A stretch of DNA of 64,000 nucleotides, taken from Labia minor (taxonomy: Eukaryota > Arthropoda > Insecta > Dermaptera > Spongiphoridae). The stretch covers positions 76,167,034-76,231,033 of the forward strand of contig OY720345.1 of the NCBI GenBank assembly GCA_963082975.1, in the 5' to 3' direction. Position 1 is the stretch's first letter; every line of letters starts with the position of its first letter. This document shows positions 24,234-35,083 of this stretch, in pieces. The notes beneath the pieces are model-generated. The model made no database searches. It was not told the DNA's origin and worked only from the letters and a program-made list of their open reading frames with translations. The position numbers and the translations under genes were made by a program.

Positions 24234-25408
24234 AACATACCGACATAAACATACTACATTGCAAGAATATGTTTATTTGAACTCATGGGACCTTGAAACG
24301 AATTTTCGTACAATATATTAAATAAAATTTTGAATTCTTTCTTTTATATATATATACTTAATTGTAGGTAAAAAATATATTATCAAAATTTAATTGTATT
24401 AAAACATGAAAATCAATGTGTTAAATTTAAAAGTAAAAAAATTCTTGTTAAAGTAGAAATTATTATATATATAATAATATAATTTTAATATATAATTTTA
24501 AATAATTTATAAATTAATAATATAAATATGGTATATTATTCATATGTATATAAAAACAAAATAAAATTATCAAAAGTAATACCAGAGGTAAAGAAAGAAT
24601 GAGAGGTCATATTATATTGTCTAGACTAGAAGAAAAATGACTTATCTCGATTAATAGATATATATAGGTATATATGTATGTGTTTAGGTGTCCAAAGGTG
24701 CGTTTAACCCTGACATAGACTAATTCGAATGATGGACTGGGCGGCATGTTAAATTCTTCATATGGTTCTACTGAAAGAAACGTTTCTATTAATGAACACC
24801 ATTTGTGTGAAACATCTTATTAAAGGTTGATGCCAAAGAAAAAGATTTATAGAGTAAAATATTCTTTTAATGAATACATTTTCAATTCTTTGGTTTTTAA
24901 ATAAACAATTCCGGTTAAGTTCGATTCAAGACCTGAACTTTCAACTTGTAATTTACATATTTATATTAAAATTTTTTCTTATTTGTGATCCCTCGTTAAT
25001 ACATTTTATTATAGTATATACTAAATTTAAACTTAAAAATTTAACTTAATGAGATTACAAAATAAGATTTATATATTTTCTTTAATCGCTTTTCGGTTGT
25101 TACACCATCATCAGAGGATTTAAATCATAAGTAACGAAATAAACCAAATCTGTTAGTATTTAATCTCCTCTAAAAGTGATCTGGATCAAGAAATATAAAA
25201 TTAAGTAATCTAAGGAGCAATGATAGTTGAATGTCTGTAAAGATCAATGGGAAGTAATAAGTGCATGTTATTCAAAAATAAATTACGTATCTTAAAATAG
25301 CGTAAGATTTATAAGTTTGTAATGATAAATACGACAAAAACCACGACATCAATAACTACGATAACTCAACAACTTTTCAAGACAACCGAAATGAGAATAC
25401 TAATGTCT

Positions 25409-25410
<2 letters not shown>
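24234..25410. other. AT-rich intergenic sequence
   Basis: No gene or recurring repeat is visible. Confidence 0.5.
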
Positions 25411-25413
<3 letters not shown>

Positions 25414-25447
<34 letters not shown>

Positions 25448-25491
25448 ACATTTGAGGGATGATAGATTATGAAGTGTAGATCTTAGATTTA

Positions 25492-25521
<30 letters not shown>
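25414..25521. repeat. (TA)n and (GA)n microsatellites
   Basis: A TA run occupies about 25414-25443 and a GA run about 25496-25521. Confidence 0.9.
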
Positions 25522-25526
<5 letters not shown>

Positions 25527-25859
25527 AATAGTGAAAGCATGTGGAAAGAATTACAGAAAACACCTTCCCAAGGAAAAAAATTGCCTGTAGGGAAAACGCA
25601 ACAGAAGCAGACAAAAAGGATCCTTAACAGGTGGAAACTTAAAACAAAAAGAAAGTATTTTAATTTTTTCAGTTCTTAATAGATTTCTAACTTTATAATT
25701 TCTGATAGTTGGAAGAAAAACGACTGATGCTAGGTATCTTTCTGTTTATATTAATAATTCGGTGATAATTCGATCAATTCTGCAGTTATTTTGTCGAGTG
25801 GTAAACATTAAAATTATTTTTCTTCCAATAATTTATCCCTTGCGAAGTTTGCTGCTTTA

Positions 25860-26150
25860 GGCACCCTCGAAGGGTCCTGTCCATCTGTGAAGAATTCAAT
25901 TCGAAGAAAAACCTCCAGCCGACTTGTCACGAGAGTCGGAGTGGGTGGTTCGGGATTTGTGGAGGATTTTAATATTGAATTGATGGGATTGGGGATGGGT
26001 TAGGTTGGGACGCGACTTCCTCAATGGAAGGTGAGGAAAAGTCGTGGCTTGCGTGAGCAGGGTTGCATCCCTGAAGTGGACCAACTATCTCTATTGGGAT
26101 CATAGAGAGTGTCCACCCGCTACTCGTGGGACTGAGGAACAATTTTTCTT
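25860..26150. other. GC-richer unique island
   Basis: This G-rich segment ends in GACTGAGGAAC. A 62-codon minus-strand frame covers part of it without a recognisable domain. A decayed transposon or regulatory element is possible. Confidence 0.25.
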
Positions 26151-26258
26151 TTTAAATTAATTTTGGTAATTGTTTGGTCTAAAGTATGTATAATGAATTT
26201 TGATAAAACTTTACTAGTAGATTCCTTTTTTGATTCCAAACAAACATTCCTTAAGAAT

Positions 26259-26533
26259 TGGCGGCTCCTTCTAGTTTACGAGATAAAAATTATTAAAGTT
26301 TGCATATAAATTCATTGATTTTCTATTTATCTGCCATAATTTATTATTTGACCACCAGAGGGCTTCACTAATTTTCTGTTGTGTTTTTTATAAGTTCGGT
26401 TTGGATATAAGAAAATGATTTAATTAATTAATTCTTTAATCTTCTAGCCGATAAAACATTATTAAATGGCTGCTCATTTATAACTAGTTTATAAACAAAC
26501 TTTAATAATTTTTATCTCTGGAAGCGACCGCCA
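26259..26533. mobile_element. Family D foldback/MITE-like element
   Basis: The arms are inverted: TGGCGGCTCC...GATAAAAATTATTAAAGTTTG at 26259-26302 against CAAACTTTAATAATTTTTATC...GACCGCCA at 26496-26533. Half of the element recurs reversed at 43222-43376. It contains CCACCAGAGGGC, a fit to the CTCF consensus. No coding capacity. Confidence 0.7.
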
Positions 26534-26667
26534 CATCCATTATAATAATACGTACATTAGACTAAACAATTACCTTAATTTTATTGAGACTTTGCTCTTG
26601 TTGATCTCGAAATCACACAAAATAGGTATCGTTACAATATTCATCTTTAAATATTAAACGAGAATCA

Positions 26668-26756
26668 TTTTTACTATCTCGCCAGAGTTCAGAATTTTAA
26701 AATTTTTACATATCTTTACTTTTTATTAACTACAGAATTCAAATGTAACTTCAGCA
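26668..26756 (+). mobile_element. Family A 5' head plus spacer
   Basis: A truncated 5' terminus (TTTTTACTATCTCGCCAGAG) is followed by about 70 bases that also adjoin the copy at 16563-17124, and then by a second complete head. Confidence 0.75.
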
Positions 26757-27381
26757 TTTTTACTATCTCGCCAGAGATAGTATTGCGATCACGAAAATTT
26801 TCGATGTTGAGATTTTGATGTATTTATACGTTTTGAAGGTTCCTGAATCATTTTCACTAAGGTTGAGAAAAATGTCTGTGTGTGTGTGTGTGTATGTGTG
26901 TATGTAGACAAGATTACGCAAAAACGGTTTGAGCTAGAATCATGAAAGTTGGTACATGGACATTATTCAAAATTCGTAGTTTTCTATCTACTTTTGAGAA
27001 ATGTAGCTCAACCGAAAAAGGGTCATTCCCTACAACGTTTTGATTTTTTTCCCTCTAAACTGACCGTAAAAATAAAGATATAAGTTTGATAGTTTTTCAA
27101 ATGATTAAAAATTGTATAAAACTGCTATATATAGAATTTCAGCTTAATTGAATCGCTGAAAGTACCGAAATTATTTCTTTAAATTTTTTAACACATCGAC
27201 TGCCAATCACGCGCCACAAGTGATCTGGCGTTATCAACAAAGTACCAAACACGCACTGGTTTAATAAATATGATTGATTAATTTTAATTTATAATTTAAT
27301 TAATTTAATTTAATTTAAATTAATATATGTTATTTAATCCAATTCAAATTTGCGAGATAGTCGAGTGGAGACACTCCAGCT
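26757..27381 (+). mobile_element. Family A (HINE-like) element, full length
   Basis: All parts are present, with the GT microsatellite at 26877-26905. The E-box position reads CACAAGTG rather than CACGTG. Its 3' end lies about 380 bases upstream of the TATA box of the small gene. Confidence 0.9.
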
Positions 27382-27728
27382 AATTTTTTATCATTGTCAA
27401 TTTTTAAAATTTTATTTTAATTAAGAAATTCCTTTTGGATTGTTCATTTAACAATGAATTTTAGTTTTTTATTTGTATTTTGTTAGAAAGGATAGATACA
27501 ATTTGTAACAATAGATAAGAAATTGAACAAAGTCATAAATATTACAAAATGTCAAAATTTTAAAAATAGCCTAAACATTTTTAATTATATTTATGAAATT
27601 ATATGAAAGAAAAAAAATATTTTTTTTTTTTTCAAATTTTTGTTTTTTTGAATTGAAAAGATTTACCTGAAAATGTTGACTATTCAAAGGGTCAAAACAA
27701 AATAACAATACAAAAGGTACCTGTATGA

Positions 27729-27805
27729 CCAATGCAAATTGGATTCCTTTGTTAAAAAGGGAGTATATATACAGAAAATTTGTGTTGAGACTCATTCAGT
27801 GTTCA
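27729..27805 (+). promoter_or_regulatory. Core promoter: CCAAT/octamer, TATA box and initiators
   Basis: CCAAT (27729-27733) overlaps a perfect ATGCAAAT octamer (27732-27739); together they form the palindrome CCAATGCAAATTGG. A TATATATA box follows at 27764-27771. TTCAGT initiators at 27795-27800 and 27802-27807 put +1 near 27798 or 27805, about 30 bases after the TATA box. Octamer plus TATA is the arrangement of many histone and other cell-cycle promoters. Confidence 0.75.
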
Positions 27806-27946
27806 GTTCTCTTAGCAAGCAGTTGCTCTACAAGGAATTCTCTGACCAACACAACCAAACTATTTTCAATATTTCTTCGCTCATCTATCCTCTTCATTTT
27901 ATTATATATCATTAATTAATTTTGTTTTTTGTTTTTTGATTTCAGA

Positions 27947-28261
27947 ATGGATTTAAAACAGGAGTGGAATGTTCTTCACAATATCATTGAAGAAGGACTC
28001 AATTACTATCATCATAGACGACATTTCGACGTTTTCCACGATGAATCAATAAGAATGGAAACCCCGGAAGGGATAGTTGGTGGTGACATCAATTTTTTAG
28101 ATATCATGGCAAATAAAGAAAATATTCCGCCGAACGAGGATGACATCGAGACGGTGATCAATCACCCGATTAATCGTCGGCGGACCAGGAGAAGAAATCT
28201 GGACTTAACAAGTCATAGAGTCCATAGAAAAAGAAATTACTATTATAATTTAAGAATTTAA
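27947..28261 (+). CDS. Small KEN-box protein, 104 residues, family not recognised
   Basis: This is the only short frame in the desert with host-gene character: balanced codon use, its own promoter upstream and a polyadenylation signal downstream. I chose ATG at 27947 because it is the first ATG in the open frame. It directly follows a good 3' splice signal (TTTTTTGATTTCAG), so a 5' UTR intron is possible, although I find no good donor. The protein is hydrophilic, with acidic and basic segments and no signal peptide or membrane helix. Residues 55-64 (ANKENIPPNE) hold a KEN box, residues 77-83 are arginine-rich (RRRTRRR), and RRNL at 82-85 is a minimal D-box. KEN and D-boxes are degrons for the anaphase-promoting complex. 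A nuclear, cell-cycle-regulated protein is inference. Confidence 0.7.
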   Translation: MDLKQEWNVLHNIIEEGLNYYHHRRHFDVFHDESIRMETPEGIVGGDINFLDIMANKENIPPNEDDIETVINHPINRRRTRRRNLDLTSHRVHRKRNYYYNLRI

Positions 28262-28392
28262 TTATTCTTTTATATAATATCTAATTTTTATTTTATTATA
28301 AATAATGTAAAATCTATATAATATTACTATTCTCCAATCCTATGTAAATATTATATTATATTAATATAATTGTATTCTTAATTTTATAATTT

Positions 28393-28398
28393 AATAAA
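28393..28398 (+). terminator. AATAAA polyadenylation signal
   Basis: A canonical signal 132 bases after the stop codon of the small KEN-box gene. Confidence 0.65.
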
Positions 28399-28944
28399 TA
28401 TTTTTGTATATAAGTAAATTAATTTTTGAATTTTTCATTAAAACTCCTTATATTCCTTTCCCCAACCTTATTGGATATTTTAACTTTATAAAAAAAAACA
28501 ATTTATATATAATTAAAATATTAATTTTAAATATTAAAAAATATATTTGATATATCCTAGCAAACAATAAACTATTTTAATCCTCTTTAAAATAGAGAGA
28601 TTTTATAAAATTAATTTAATTTTTATTTTTTCATATGAGAACCACCTGTATATTAAAATTTACATTCAATTAAATTATATATCAATTAACATTGATTTTA
28701 AATAACCGATATTTAGTTTTAGAAAAAATCCATAATTAAATCTAAAATTTTTGCAAAAATAAATGTTAAAAATTTGTCAATAAACCTTGTACAAAGGCCC
28801 CCCTTAACGCCCACCAATGAATACCTTGGAATAATAATAATTAAATTATTATCTCTCCTATTATTTAACTATTAATGATTTATATTTGAAAAGGGAATGG
28901 AAGATTACAAAGGGGTATAAAAGCAAGGACGGATTTTTAACTTG
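28399..28944. other. AT-rich intergenic sequence
   Basis: No gene is visible. Confidence 0.5.
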
Positions 28945-29127
28945 ACGCGCCAGCACGTGACGTGGTGCCATCAATAAAGAGCCAAACATGCGCTGGTTTA
29001 ATAAATATTATTTATTAATTTTAATTTATAATTTATAATTAATTAAATTTAATTTAAATATAATATATTATGTTATTTAATCCAATTCTCTCAAATTGCG
29101 AGATAGTTGAGTGGAGACACTCCAGCT
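28945..29127 (+). mobile_element. Family A 3' fragment
   Basis: Only the last 180 bases are present, from GCGCCAGCACGTGACGTGG to the subterminal repeat (GCGAGATAGTTGAG), the hairpin and CCAGCT. CACGTG lies at 28954. Confidence 0.85.
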
Positions 29128-29663
29128 AATTTAAAAAGATTAGATAAAGAAATGAAAATTGTATGAAATCCAAATTCCAACAGTGACAGTGAGTAGAATG
29201 AAAAAGTAGATGTGTCGGCGTCTAAAGTCATTATAAAATTAAATTCGTTCCTCTCTCTCTCGATTAAAAAGAAATATCTAAAGATTGTTCAAACATATTC
29301 AAATATAAAATTTATAAAATTTCTCCAAAAATATCTAGAAGATCGTGGTTTGATGATAAACAACTCGATATTCGAAAATTAGTTTTATTATTATTATTAC
29401 ACTTTGGTTTAGACATGTAACCACATCTACTTTACTCCATCATATCGGTCAGCCTCAGAGTTGATCCTTTCAATGATGAAGTTTCATTAAGAGATGTAAA
29501 TCTTCTTTTTTTGGAGTATTATATTTATGGTTGTATTATTATAAAGGAAATATTGATCTTGTGCCAATTGTTTATTTTATTTCTATATTATTTCTTATTT
29601 TTATAGCAAAATAGTGAAAATAATTACTTACTTTTTATATTATTCCAATTAAGTTTTAATTGA

Positions 29664-29668
<5 letters not shown>

Positions 29669-29698
<30 letters not shown>
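29669..29698. repeat. (TA)n microsatellite
   Basis: About 30 bases of alternating A and T. Confidence 0.95.
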
Positions 29699-29699
<1 letters not shown>

Positions 29700-29800
29700 T
29701 TATATAATTTATATGTGAAGGTTGTCTGAAATGGACATGTTATCTAATTTTCTAAAATAATTTGATATTTAAGAAAAAATTGATATAAATAAGAAATAAG

Positions 29801-30391
29801 TTGACCTGTGGCCAGGTCCGAACCGACGGTTTGAAGTAAATTAATTTCCAGCTACAGAAACAATTTCAAATAATTTTAATATATCTATTAATGTAATAAA
29901 AACAGATATGGATATAACATAAATATTTTTAATTTTATTTTATTTATATTATATAAGTAGTAGCTGGCTGTGACGACATGAATAGCTGGATGACGTCATA
30001 TAATTTTAAATTAAGAAAAAACTAATAAAGATGATTTTTCTAGAGGATAAAACCAATTCAAAGTGCATGATTCGTGGTGATATGTAAAAAATCTCCTCAT
30101 GTGAAATTTGATCGTCGATAGCTAATACTACCACTTCCAGTTCCGGATTTGCACCAAAAGTTGATCAATTCATCATACTGATGCATTAAGTAAATTTCAT
30201 CAAAATCCGTTGAGCCGTTCAAGCTGTACACATCTATACGGACGGACGGACGGACGGACGGACAAACATCATGCTAAAAATACTTTTTTCTGTTAAGAAA
30301 ATGCATGATTCGTGGAGATATGTAAAAATCTCCACGTGTGAAATTTGGTGTTAAAACAATACCTCCCTTACAATCGTCGGTCGGTAAAAAT
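29801..30391 (-). mobile_element. Family C (HINE-like) element, copy 1
   Basis: Read on the minus strand it starts TTTTTACCGACCGACGA and contains a GTCC minisatellite (complement of 30238-30264). It ends with a GGTTCGGACC block and the hairpin GACCTGGCCACAGGTC. Its layout parallels family A, including the TTTTTAC start. A TGACGTCA palindrome lies at 29992. There is no coding capacity. Confidence 0.82.
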
Positions 30392-31386
30392 ATAATAATT
30401 CAATTCTACTAACTTCAAAATTTCATTATTCACTTTATTTCTATTACATTAATTTATTTTCTTTTTCTTTTTGATAATTCATCGCATTAATTATAATCTA
30501 TTCATTTTTTTTTCTGTTAACCATTGATTTGAAATTAAATCAGTGATTCTTTCAATGTAAATTGCTTTTCATGGTACATTACTAATATATAATCGAATGG
30601 ATTCAAGTAAAAGATTGGAATTTTTTTTTTCTTTCTAATAAATAAAAATAATGAATTTACACGCGTATACTTCTTACATACCTATGGATATCTAACAAAC
30701 TCCATTCTTCATTCATTGTATTTATTCCTTTTCTCATTGTTTATTAATCATAAATTTCAATGATTTATCATTCTTTTTGTATAAGAGAAATTTAAAACGG
30801 AATATAATAAAATACTTGACATCAAGATGTCAATTTTTTTTTTTTGCAATCATCTTATTAGTAGCGGCTATATTATTTTGATAATAGTAAAGAAAAGATT
30901 CCTCAGTCCAAATCAAATTATTGAATATAGTAGTTTTATATGCAATAATTTTAATAATTGTCTTCAAATGAATACTGTGCCTATTTAATTGACTATACTA
31001 TTCAATAGAATTATAAACATAATCACATCCGAGAATCACACCACTTACTGTTATTTAGCAAATGTGATTATAATAAAAAAAAAAAAATTAGGAAAGTAAG
31101 TAATAATAGAGCTGAGGGATGTTCATTGAGGTAACAACTTATTTTGACGATACAAGCTCTCCATTGTATATTTTTCACAGTCTCATCAAACTTTTTTTTT
31201 ATAAAACTGACAATATTATGCAAATAGATATATTAGAAAATGATTTTTATTATTATGTAATAAAAGTATTAAATTTCAATACTAAAAATCATGAATATCA
31301 ATTTTCATTATATAAAAAAATGAAATAAAATTTATCATTTTAAATTATTTTTTTTTTCAAAATGTAAAGTTGTGATAATAGTTAAA
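30392..31386. other. AT-rich intergenic sequence
   Basis: A 69-codon frame at 31119-31328 is AT-driven and has no recognisable domain. I see nothing else. Confidence 0.5.
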
Positions 31387-31979
31387 AGTGTCTCCACTCG
31401 ACTATCTCGCAAATTTTAATTGGATTAATTAACACATATATTATATATAAATTTAATTTAATTAATTAAATTTTAAATTAAAATTAATAAATAATATTTA
31501 TTAAAACAGGGCGTGTTGGGCTCTTTGTTGATGGCACCACTTCATGTGCTGGCGCGTGATTTACAATGTTAAAAAATTAATTCCTGTTCTTTCAGCGATT
31601 CAATCAAGCTGAAATTCTATATATAGCAGTATTATACAATTTTTAATCATGTGAAAAACTATCAATCATATTTCTTAGTTTTTACGGTCAGTTTAGAGGA
31701 AAAAAAATCAAAACGTTGTAGGTAATGACCCTCTTCCAGTTGAGCTACATTTCTTAAAAGTTGATAGAAAACTACAAATTTTGAATAATGCCCGTGTAGC
31801 AAATTTCATTATTCTAGCTCAAACTGTTTTTGCGTAATCTTGTCTACATACACACATACACACATTAATTTTTCTCAACATTAGTGAAAATTACTCTTCA
31901 AAACGTATAAAAACATCAAAATCTCGACATCGAAAATTTTCATGATTGAAATACTATCCCTGACGAAATAGTAAAAATA
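31387..31979 (-). mobile_element. Family A (HINE-like) element, diverged full-length copy
   Basis: Both termini are recognisable on the minus strand, with several substitutions (ATTTCGTCAGGGATAGTATT at the 5' hairpin). The microsatellite is reduced and the E-box is changed to CATGTG, so this copy looks older. Confidence 0.85.
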
Positions 31980-32339
31980 TTTTAAAAAAAAATATGTACA
32001 TATTTCAAATGTTGAAATTTAATTATAAATTTAATAATTTTTCAATTTAAATTTTTAAATTTAAAATTCAATTTGATTTAAATGAATTAGGATTATATTG
32101 TCATCAGATTCAAGCAGATTTTTAAAATTTCGAGTCAATCTATTAATTGGAAAATTTAGATTAAAAAAATTTGAGTACCAAATTCTATTAAAACAGATAC
32201 TTTCTTTAATTTTTCTATCTATTCAAGTATTTATTTTTTTTTTGTTAATATTGATACTTGAAATAACATTTTTCATCTGCTTCAAGTCAAGGGTAAATAT
32301 TTCGAAAACTAATCAATTATTAGTTGATTGGTCATTGCA

Positions 32340-32520
32340 GTTAATTCTGGATTCTTTCTTTAGTTCGATTGCTTTCATCAGTTATAGGCCGTGAGAGTAA
32401 GCAGAAGCCAAAGGCAGGTGCAAATGTCAAATGAGCTTTCAATTATAAATTGGCATTAGGAAGCATTAGGCGCACCTGATTGCTTCTTATGTGAATGTTC
32501 TTCTTGGCAGATGACCTAAA
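32340..32520. other. GC-richer unique island with inverted E-boxes
   Basis: This balanced segment contains GCAGGTGCAAATG and GGCGCACCTGATTG, two CANNTG sites in opposite orientation about 50 bases apart. There is no credible frame. It is a candidate enhancer by composition only. Confidence 0.3.
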
Positions 32521-32649
32521 TATTTAATTAAACTATAATAAAAGAAAAAAACATTATTATGAACAATGACTTAACACACTTCAAACAAGAAGTTTATTGA
32601 CGTCTTCACATTTGAATTCTCGATAATTCTACGAAATATTAATCACATC

Positions 32650-32998
32650 TCATTTTATTAATCATCATTTTTTTTTATGTCTATACTTATCTTATATTAT
32701 TATACTCTTAAAATATTATATATATATATATTTGTATTTTTGAAATATTAAACCGCTCTAAGGATTTTTTGGAAATTTAAAAAAAAATGGATCTGTTTTG
32801 GTTTCAGTCGGAAAAAATCATCTTTGTTAGTTTTTTCTTAATTTAAAATAGTAAATTTAAATGACGTAAGCATCTACGTCAGACAGCGCTTTCTAAAATA
32901 CATTTAAAATAATATTAATCAAATTTATTAATATTACCAGCAACACCCGATAATAATGAATATTTTTTTTTAATGCTCTGTGAACCAGGTACTAAAAA
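32650..32998 (+). mobile_element. Diverged family B relic, partly resembling family C
   Basis: It keeps AAACCGCTCTAAGGATTTTT and ATTAATATTACCAGCAACACC of family B. It also has CATCTTTGTTAGTTTTTTCT with a following TGACGTAAG, a module shared with family C. It is degraded. Confidence 0.55.
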
Positions 32999-33097
32999 TA
33001 AATACATCTAAATAACCAAAAATAAATTTGTTTTTTTTGTTACAAAAGTATCTTTCCAGGGCGGCTTTGATTGCGAAAAAGATTATACAGGATCCCA

Positions 33098-33604
33098 CAG
33101 GGAGGTATTACACTTTTCAAAAGATACTAACACATGTATTTTTAAATAAACTTCGATTATTATTTTTCTAAAACATTACAAATACAATGCCATTTAATAA
33201 CCATAAAGCAGAACAACAATGTATAGCAATTTAAGTGCGAAACATTATCCAAATGGCGGCCGTTCTTATCCAGGCATTGTTGCAGGTGAGTGAAGAAATT
33301 GTCCATACACCTTTCAAGCATAGCAAGGGGAATTTCTCGAGTAATTGGTCCGTGGTTTTTCAATGTAAACTCGAGATTACAAGTAGCTCCATGTCGACCA
33401 ATATTGAATTGTGTGCGGAATCTTTGCTGAATCTGCACTACTGAGTGACCGGTTGCAACAAAGGTATCGTAAACAAAGACACTCAACCAAGGCTTTATGA
33501 CTACTGAAATGGCAAATAATAATGAATGTATTTGAACCATTGTGCATGCGCTAGCCCTCCTTCCACTTAAGTTATGGCGGATTCTAAAACGTAACACCTT
33601 CCTG
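33098..33604 (-). mobile_element. IS630/mariner-like deletion derivative
   Basis: Short inverted termini, CAGGGAGGTATTAC at 33098-33111 and its imperfect counterpart GTAACACCTTCCTG at 33591-33604, bound a frame in which the N- and C-terminal ends of a transposase are fused. The catalytic core is gone. This is the structure of a MITE derived from an autonomous parent by internal deletion. Confidence 0.72.
33160..33540 (-). pseudogene. Transposase N-terminus fused to C-terminus, frame intact
   Basis: The whole open frame is 150 codons (start 33612), but its first ATG lies outside the inverted repeat; the ATG at 33540 gives 126 residues inside the element. VVQIQQRFRTQFNIGRHGAT is the helix-turn-helix region found at the N-terminus of many insect mariner/IS630-type transposases. 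IPLAMLERCMDNFFTHLQQC and DKNGRHL match their extreme C-terminus. All DDE/D catalytic residues fall in the deleted part. It may be a fossil; because the frame is open it could also encode a DNA-binding peptide. The second view is inference. Confidence 0.75.
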
Positions 33605-34127
33605 CCGGACATTGTATGATATCAATGATTATAATCTACAATAATTTAGATTTAAATCGAAATTTTTAAAAAAATTAAAATTCTTTAAATAGATAACTTT
33701 AAAAGTTATAGTAGTATTTTAAGAGCATATAGTAAAGTAATTTTTTTAAAAAGTTAAAAAGTTAAATTAAAAATATTAAATGATTTTTATCAAAAATCTT
33801 CATTTTAGTGATAAAACACCCACTTTTTTATCATTAGGCCCACGATCTTGGCCTTTAAATAATAAATTATTAATATTTTTAGTACGACATTATATATTCA
33901 TTTGTACTTATTTCACTTTTTCACTGTTAAATGTTTTCTAATAATAGTATAATAAGAAACTATATTCTGTTTCTTTCACCTACAATATATTATTATTTTA
34001 TATATATACTACTTAGGTGAACCTGTTGAAAACGGTATTTGCAATCAGTTTAAACTTAATGTATCGTGGTTTGCTGCAATTAATTAAATAGTTCTTTGAA
34101 AATAATATTTTTCGTATACCAATGATC

Positions 34128-34248
34128 ATTTTTACTATCTCGCCAGAGATAGTATTGCGATCACGAAAATTTTCGATGTTGAGATTTTGATGTTTTTATA
34201 CGTTTTGAAGGTTCCTGAATAATTTTCACCAAGGTTGAGAAAAATGTC

Positions 34249-34311
<63 letters not shown>

Positions 34312-34763
34312 GCAAGATTACGCAAAAACGGTTTGAGCTAGAATGATGAAATTTGGTACATGGACATTATTCAAAATTCATAGTTTTCTATCAACTTTTG
34401 AGAAATGTAGCTCAACCGGAAGAGGGTCATTACCTACCACGTTTTGATTTTTTTTCCTCTAAAGTGACCGTAAAAATAAAGATATATGTTTGATAATTTT
34501 TCACATGATTAATAATTGTATAAAACTGCTATATATAGAATTTCAGCTTGATTGAATTGCTGAAAGTACCAGAATTAATTTTTTAATACTGCAAATCTCA
34601 CGCGCCAACACGTGCCATGGTGCCATCAATAAAAAGCTAAACATGCGCTGGTTTAATATTTATTATTTATAATTTATAATTAATTAAATTTAATTTAAAT
34701 ATAATATATTATGTTATTTAATCCAATTCAAATTGCGAGATAGTCGAGTGGAGACACTCCAGC
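34128..34763 (+). mobile_element. Family A (HINE-like) element, best full-length copy
   Basis: The 5' end is TTTTTACTATCTCGCC with the small hairpin CTATCTCGCCAGAGATAG. The palindrome CGAAAATTTTCG follows, then a 61-base GT microsatellite (34249-34309). The body contains CACGTG (34609). The 3' end has GCGAGATAGT, an exact 10-bp inverted copy of ACTATCTCGC at the 5' end, then the hairpin GAGTG-GAGA-CACTC and CCAGCT. Subterminal inverted repeats, a central microsatellite, a terminal 3' hairpin and no coding capacity define Helentron-associated elements such as DINE-1. The family name is my working label. Confidence 0.9.
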
Positions 34764-35083
34764 TAATTTAGTAACAACAAGCTTTCTCTCTCTCTTCTCC
34801 TATATTCATGCATTAACTCGACACGTTTCAATCTTTTCACATTTGGATCGATTTTTTATAGATTTAAATATTTAACATATATTATAAACAAAATAATAAT
34901 AATAATTTATAGAGAAAATATTATTTCAAATACTTACAAAACAACACAATGTTTAAATATAATATTATTAACTTTATTCAAGTCGTCGTAAATTTTTTTT
35001 TTACTTTTTTTATTTGACACTTATTTAATTTATCAAAACAGAATTTTAAAAAAATGAAGTTAGTTACATATTAATTGACAATG

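Noticed and set aside
30238..30264. Tandem ACGG repeat as an independent minisatellite
   Set aside because: The same repeat occurs at the same place in family C copy 2, so it belongs to the element.
32098..32394. 98-codon hydrophobic frame as a membrane protein
   Set aside because: AT-rich sequence yields such leucine, isoleucine and phenylalanine-rich frames by chance; it uses no ATG start and lacks gene signals.
34249..34309. GT repeat as an independent microsatellite locus or a CRISPR-like array
   Set aside because: It is the variable microsatellite inside a family A element; no CRISPR array exists in the window.
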